Assembly: GCA_028277545.1 (NCBI GenBank) | Contig: JANQGB010001026.1 | Coordinates: forward strand, 1 to 9,232 | Length of the DNA: 9,232 nucleotides | Source: Phycisphaerae bacterium | GTDB lineage: Bacteria; Planctomycetota; Phycisphaerae; UBA1845 | Direction: 5' to 3' | Shown here: positions 7,057 through 9,232 of the stretch, piece by piece | Position numbering within the stretch: the first letter of the stretch is position 1 | Layout of the letters: each line of letters starts with the position of its first letter | The notes under the pieces: generated by a model | What the model was told of the DNA's origin: nothing | What the model saw: only the letters and a program-made list of their open reading frames with translations | Database searches by the model: none | Translations under genes and position numbers: made by a program

Positions 7057-7870
7057 GGCAGTGGCCACAGCATGAACTGACTGACGTTGGAGCAGATCGA
7101 GCAGCTTGGTCGCCAGGCGGTGGAGACGGACGAGACTGAGGAGCGTGGCCAGCACGTCGAACCATGCGAGGCCTGCCGCAGCAGGCTCGATGAACCCTCG
7201 GCCAGGGCCGAACCCCACGCACGTTGAAGCCCGGTTGACCAACTCCCCACCGACTGGGGCGACTGATGCCACTCCGATGCGAAACGAAACAGTTGAAGTC
7301 CAAGACGGTAGCACGATGAGCCGGACTCCTTTGCTTGGGCGGCGGTTCCGCTTGTACCAGAACAAGACTCAGGGTGCAGGCACACCGGGGCTGCGGGCCG
7401 GGTCTCCGCCGAACATCTTCGCCGGGCACAAGATAGGCCGTGCAGTCAGTAGGCATGCAGCGACCACCTCGTAGATAGCGAGATACACTTCTGTAGCCAC
7501 CACGCAATATCCGCACAGGATCTCTCCGTGTTACGTGCGGCCGCCTGCGCGCCGGGCATCGGCCCAGAGTGCCTCTCAAGGCCGCAGCAGCGACAGCTCT
7601 ATCGCCGGGGCCAGTTGCCTGCGCAAAGAAACTGTGTCAGGAACGCTCGGGCAAGACGACTAATCTCGGCGCAGTCTCAGAGCTGCTCGCCTGTGCCGCC
7701 GGGCCTGAACGCCTACCTGCCTCGTATCGCCGGCAGCAGAGAGAATCTCAGGCGCAGGCCGGCCGAGGCCGCCCGATAACCCGGCGCGCGACTCCTGGCG
7801 TACCGATAGACGGGCAGGAAAGCTCGCCAATCGTGTAGGCGCGTTGCTGGGCAGATAGGTATTATGGAAG
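7057..7870. other. 814-bp gap between modules, no convincing gene
   Basis: All six frames were considered. The open frames here (for example GTG 7569-7838 plus, 7106-7474 plus, 7022-7579 and 7015-7365 minus) lack Shine-Dalgarno sequences, recognisable domains and typical composition. The one stretch with protein-like character is 7087-7227 (see its own entry). No tRNA, CRISPR, insertion-sequence end or clear terminator is seen after kinase 1; GGGC/GCCC at 7041-7053 is only a 4-bp stem over the stop codon. The promoter of module 2 may lie near the right end but could not be pinpointed. Confidence 0.5.
7087..7227 (+). pseudogene. Possible remnant of a zinc-finger (HxxxCxxC) anti-sigma-like domain
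   Basis: The frame reads TTLEQ-type sequence: LEQIEQLGRQAVETDETEER, then GQHVEPCEACRSRLDE, stopping at 7225-7227. HVEPCEAC fits HxxxCxxC, the zinc-binding motif of zf-HC2 anti-sigma domains and of the N terminus of many planctomycete kinases ('HVExCPAC'). An ATG at 7072 is in the same frame but is followed two codons later by TGA (7078-7080), so an intact start is absent unless TTG 7087 is used. If real, the 46-residue piece lacks any effector domain, so decay is more likely than a functional mini-gene. A chance match remains quite possible for a motif this short. Confidence 0.3.
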
Positions 7871-8473
7871 ATGAAGAAGCGGGCCGACTACGAACGGAAT
7901 GAGGACATGTTACCGCCGCCCAAACTCACGGCATCGCCGCAGAGTCTGTCTCACGTAGAGCAGGACGCGCCCGACGCGCTGTGGCCGGTGGTCTACGACG
8001 AGCTGCATGGGCTGGCAGTCCAGTACTTCCGGGACGAACCCTCCGATCATACGTTGCGGCCTACGGCACTGGTGCACGAAGCCTATCTTCGGCTGGCGGG
8101 CGACCAGGGGCAGAGCTGGGAGAGTCGGGCCCAGTTCTTTTCCAGCGCCGCGCGGGCCATGAGGCGGGTCCTGATCGATCACGCCCGCCGACGACGTTCC
8201 GTGAAACGCGGGGGACAACGGCGCAGAGTCCCGTTGGACAATGCCCAGCTCGCCGCTATTGATCGCGACGACGACATTCTGGTATTGGACGAGGCCCTGG
8301 ACAAGCTGGGCTCGTTCGACCCTCAACTCGCCCGCGTGGTCGAACTCCGCTTCTTCGCCGGCCTCACCTTCGAGGACACCGCGCGCACGATCGGCGTATC
8401 GCTGATCACGGCCAAGCGCATGTGGAAGATGGCCAAGGGCTGGCTTCAACGCGAAATCCACAACGGGGGCTGA
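7871..8473 (+). CDS. ECF-like sigma factor, Sig-70_X6 type (module 2)
   Basis: This 200-residue protein is a paralogue of the first sigma factor with the same order: LWPVVYDELHGLAVQYF, TLRPTALVHEAYLRLAG (61-77), QFFSSAARAMRRVLIDHARR (88-107), VKRGGQRRRV (111-120), then region 4 with LDEALDKLG, VVELRFFAGLTFEDTARTIG and VSLITAKRMWKMAKGWLQREI (176-196). Region 2.2 again lacks the acidic DAED motif and has Pro64-Thr65-Ala66 before LVHEA. The start is uncertain: ATG 7871 has only a too-close ggaag, and ATG 7907 (GAGG 2 nt away) is also poor; family similarity begins around residue 36, so either is possible. Followed 2 nt later by a kinase gene, it is probably the first gene of a second sigma-kinase operon. 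Identity with sigma factor 1 is moderate by eye, so the duplication is not recent. Confidence 0.9.
   Translation: MKKRADYERNEDMLPPPKLTASPQSLSHVEQDAPDALWPVVYDELHGLAVQYFRDEPSDHTLRPTALVHEAYLRLAGDQGQSWESRAQFFSSAARAMRRVLIDHARRRRSVKRGGQRRRVPLDNAQLAAIDRDDDILVLDEALDKLGSFDPQLARVVELRFFAGLTFEDTARTIGVSLITAKRMWKMAKGWLQREIHNGG
8465..8469 (+). promoter_or_regulatory. G-rich ribosome binding site supporting the TTG start of kinase 2
   Basis: GGGGG in the last sigma factor codons lies 6 nt before TTG 8476. No ATG exists in the kinase frame between the sigma factor stop and the conserved N-terminal domain, so this G-run with TTG is the best start signal. An ATG at 8480 is in a different frame. Confidence 0.55.
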
Positions 8474-8475
8474 CA

Positions 8476-9232
8476 TTGGATGCCGCTAGCTGGCAGCGCG
8501 CCAGGGAAGTGTTCCTGGAGATTTGTGACGCCGACCCCGCGGAACGGCAGGCGTTGCTGGCGCAGCGGATCGGCGACAACGAAGCCCTTCGGGCCGAAGT
8601 TGAGCAACTGCTGGCCTCGAGCGACGAGGAGAGCGTGCTCGACGCCGGACCGGAAAGCCTGGTTGCGGCGCTGGACCGGGCGGCTGGCCACTCGTTGTTG
8701 GGACGGCGGGTCGGGGCCTACGAACTGAAGGACGTGATCGCCTCCGGCGGTATGGGCACGGTTTACCTTGCGGAACGGGCGGATGACCAGTACCGCAAGA
8801 CCGTCGCGGTGAAGCTGATCCGCCGCGGCACGATGGACGACGAATCCCGTCGTCGGTTCCGCAACGAGAGACAACTGCTCGCGCTGCTGGATCACCCGAA
8901 CATCGCGCGGTTGCTGGACGGCGGAGTGACCCCTGCGGGCATCCCCTTCCTGGTGATGGAGCATGTCGACGGTCGGCCTCTAATACGTTACTGCGATGAT
9001 GAGAGGCTGCCGATTCGGCAGCGGTTGGAGCTGTTTCGAGACGTCTGCGCGGCGGTCGAGTACGCCCACCGCAATTTGATAGTGCACCGCGATCTCAAGC
9101 CGGGCAACATCCTGGTCACCGCCGATGGGATACCCAAGCTGCTGGACTTCGGTATCGCCAAGTTGCTTCGCGACGAGGGCGATCCGCCCGCGGCCGGACC
9201 GACGACGACCGCCGGTCGGCGGCCCATGACGC
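8476..9232 (+). CDS. Ser/Thr protein kinase, N-terminal part (module 2, 3' end outside window)
   Basis: The frame opens at TTG 8476, 2 nt after the sigma factor stop, and is still open at the right edge (252 full codons). Residues 1-75 (SWQRAREVFLEICDADPAER then QALLAQRIGDNEALRAEVEQ) align without gaps to the N-terminal segment of kinase 1. The kinase domain starts near residue 79: Gly-loop ASGGMGTV (89-96; the first glycine is Ala), VAVK with Lys113, LDHPNIARLLDGG, HRDLKPGN with Asp206 and Asn211, DFG at 224-226. The visible sequence ends at RRPMT, just where related kinases continue with a 'TPEYASPEQ' activation segment. It is therefore a probable active RD kinase whose C-terminal half (membrane segment, sensor or TPR) cannot be seen. 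GTG 8422 is an alternative start overlapping the sigma factor but would precede the conserved region by 18 extra residues. Likely role: control of sigma factor 2, by analogy. Confidence 0.92.
   Translation, partial: MDAASWQRAREVFLEICDADPAERQALLAQRIGDNEALRAEVEQLLASSDEESVLDAGPESLVAALDRAAGHSLLGRRVGAYELKDVIASGGMGTVYLAERADDQYRKTVAVKLIRRGTMDDESRRRFRNERQLLALLDHPNIARLLDGGVTPAGIPFLVMEHVDGRPLIRYCDDERLPIRQRLELFRDVCAAVEYAHRNLIVHRDLKPGNILVTADGIPKLLDFGIAKLLRDEGDPPAAGPTTTAGRRPMT

Noticed and set aside
7015..7579. Minus-strand frames 7015-7365 and 7022-7579, considered as a transposase or membrane-protein remnant
   Set aside because: No recognisable domain, no Shine-Dalgarno sequence, and they overlap the 3' end of kinase 1.
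7569..7838. Plus-strand GTG frame of 89 codons
   Set aside because: No Shine-Dalgarno sequence, no recognisable domain; GC-rich chance open frame.

Overview
The window is GC-rich and gene-dense. It most resembles a planctomycete, with Acidobacteria as a weaker alternative. The main reason is two head-to-tail pairs of an ECF-like sigma factor (the family usually modelled as TIGR02999/Sig-70_X6) and a Hanks-type Ser/Thr kinase, the first kinase carrying a long kinesin-light-chain-like TPR array. These are typical of planctomycete signalling. This assignment is inference from gene content; no marker gene is present.

Layout: (1) 1-1883, plus strand: the 3' part of hflK, then hflC with an ATGA stop/start overlap. 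Together they form the membrane prohibitin-like complex that partners the FtsH protease. (2) 2079-2870, minus strand, convergent with hflC: a secreted or lipid-anchored Cys-rich protein of unknown function. (3) 2871-3155: a divergent promoter region with a perfect 8-8-8 inverted repeat. (4) 3156-7056, plus strand: module 1, an ECF-like sigma factor overlapping by 8 bp a 1104-residue kinase with one membrane segment and ten tandem 42-residue TPR units. (5) 7057-7870: about 0.8 kb without a convincing gene, holding a short stretch that looks like the remnant of a zinc-binding HxxxCxxC domain. (6) 7871-9232, plus strand: module 2, a second sigma factor followed 2 nt later by a second kinase that starts at TTG and runs off the window.

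How they may work together: in each module the sigma factor and kinase are translationally linked and no intact anti-sigma gene is present. Both sigma factors have Pro-Ala/Pro-Thr-type sequence, with a threonine, where classical ECF sigma factors carry the acidic DAED motif of region 2.2. This parallels the known EcfP/PknT-type systems, where a partner kinase switches on the sigma factor by threonine phosphorylation. The most interesting hypothesis here is therefore two tandem kinase-gated sigma factors, one with a TPR sensor or scaffold. The link is inference from sequence and gene order.
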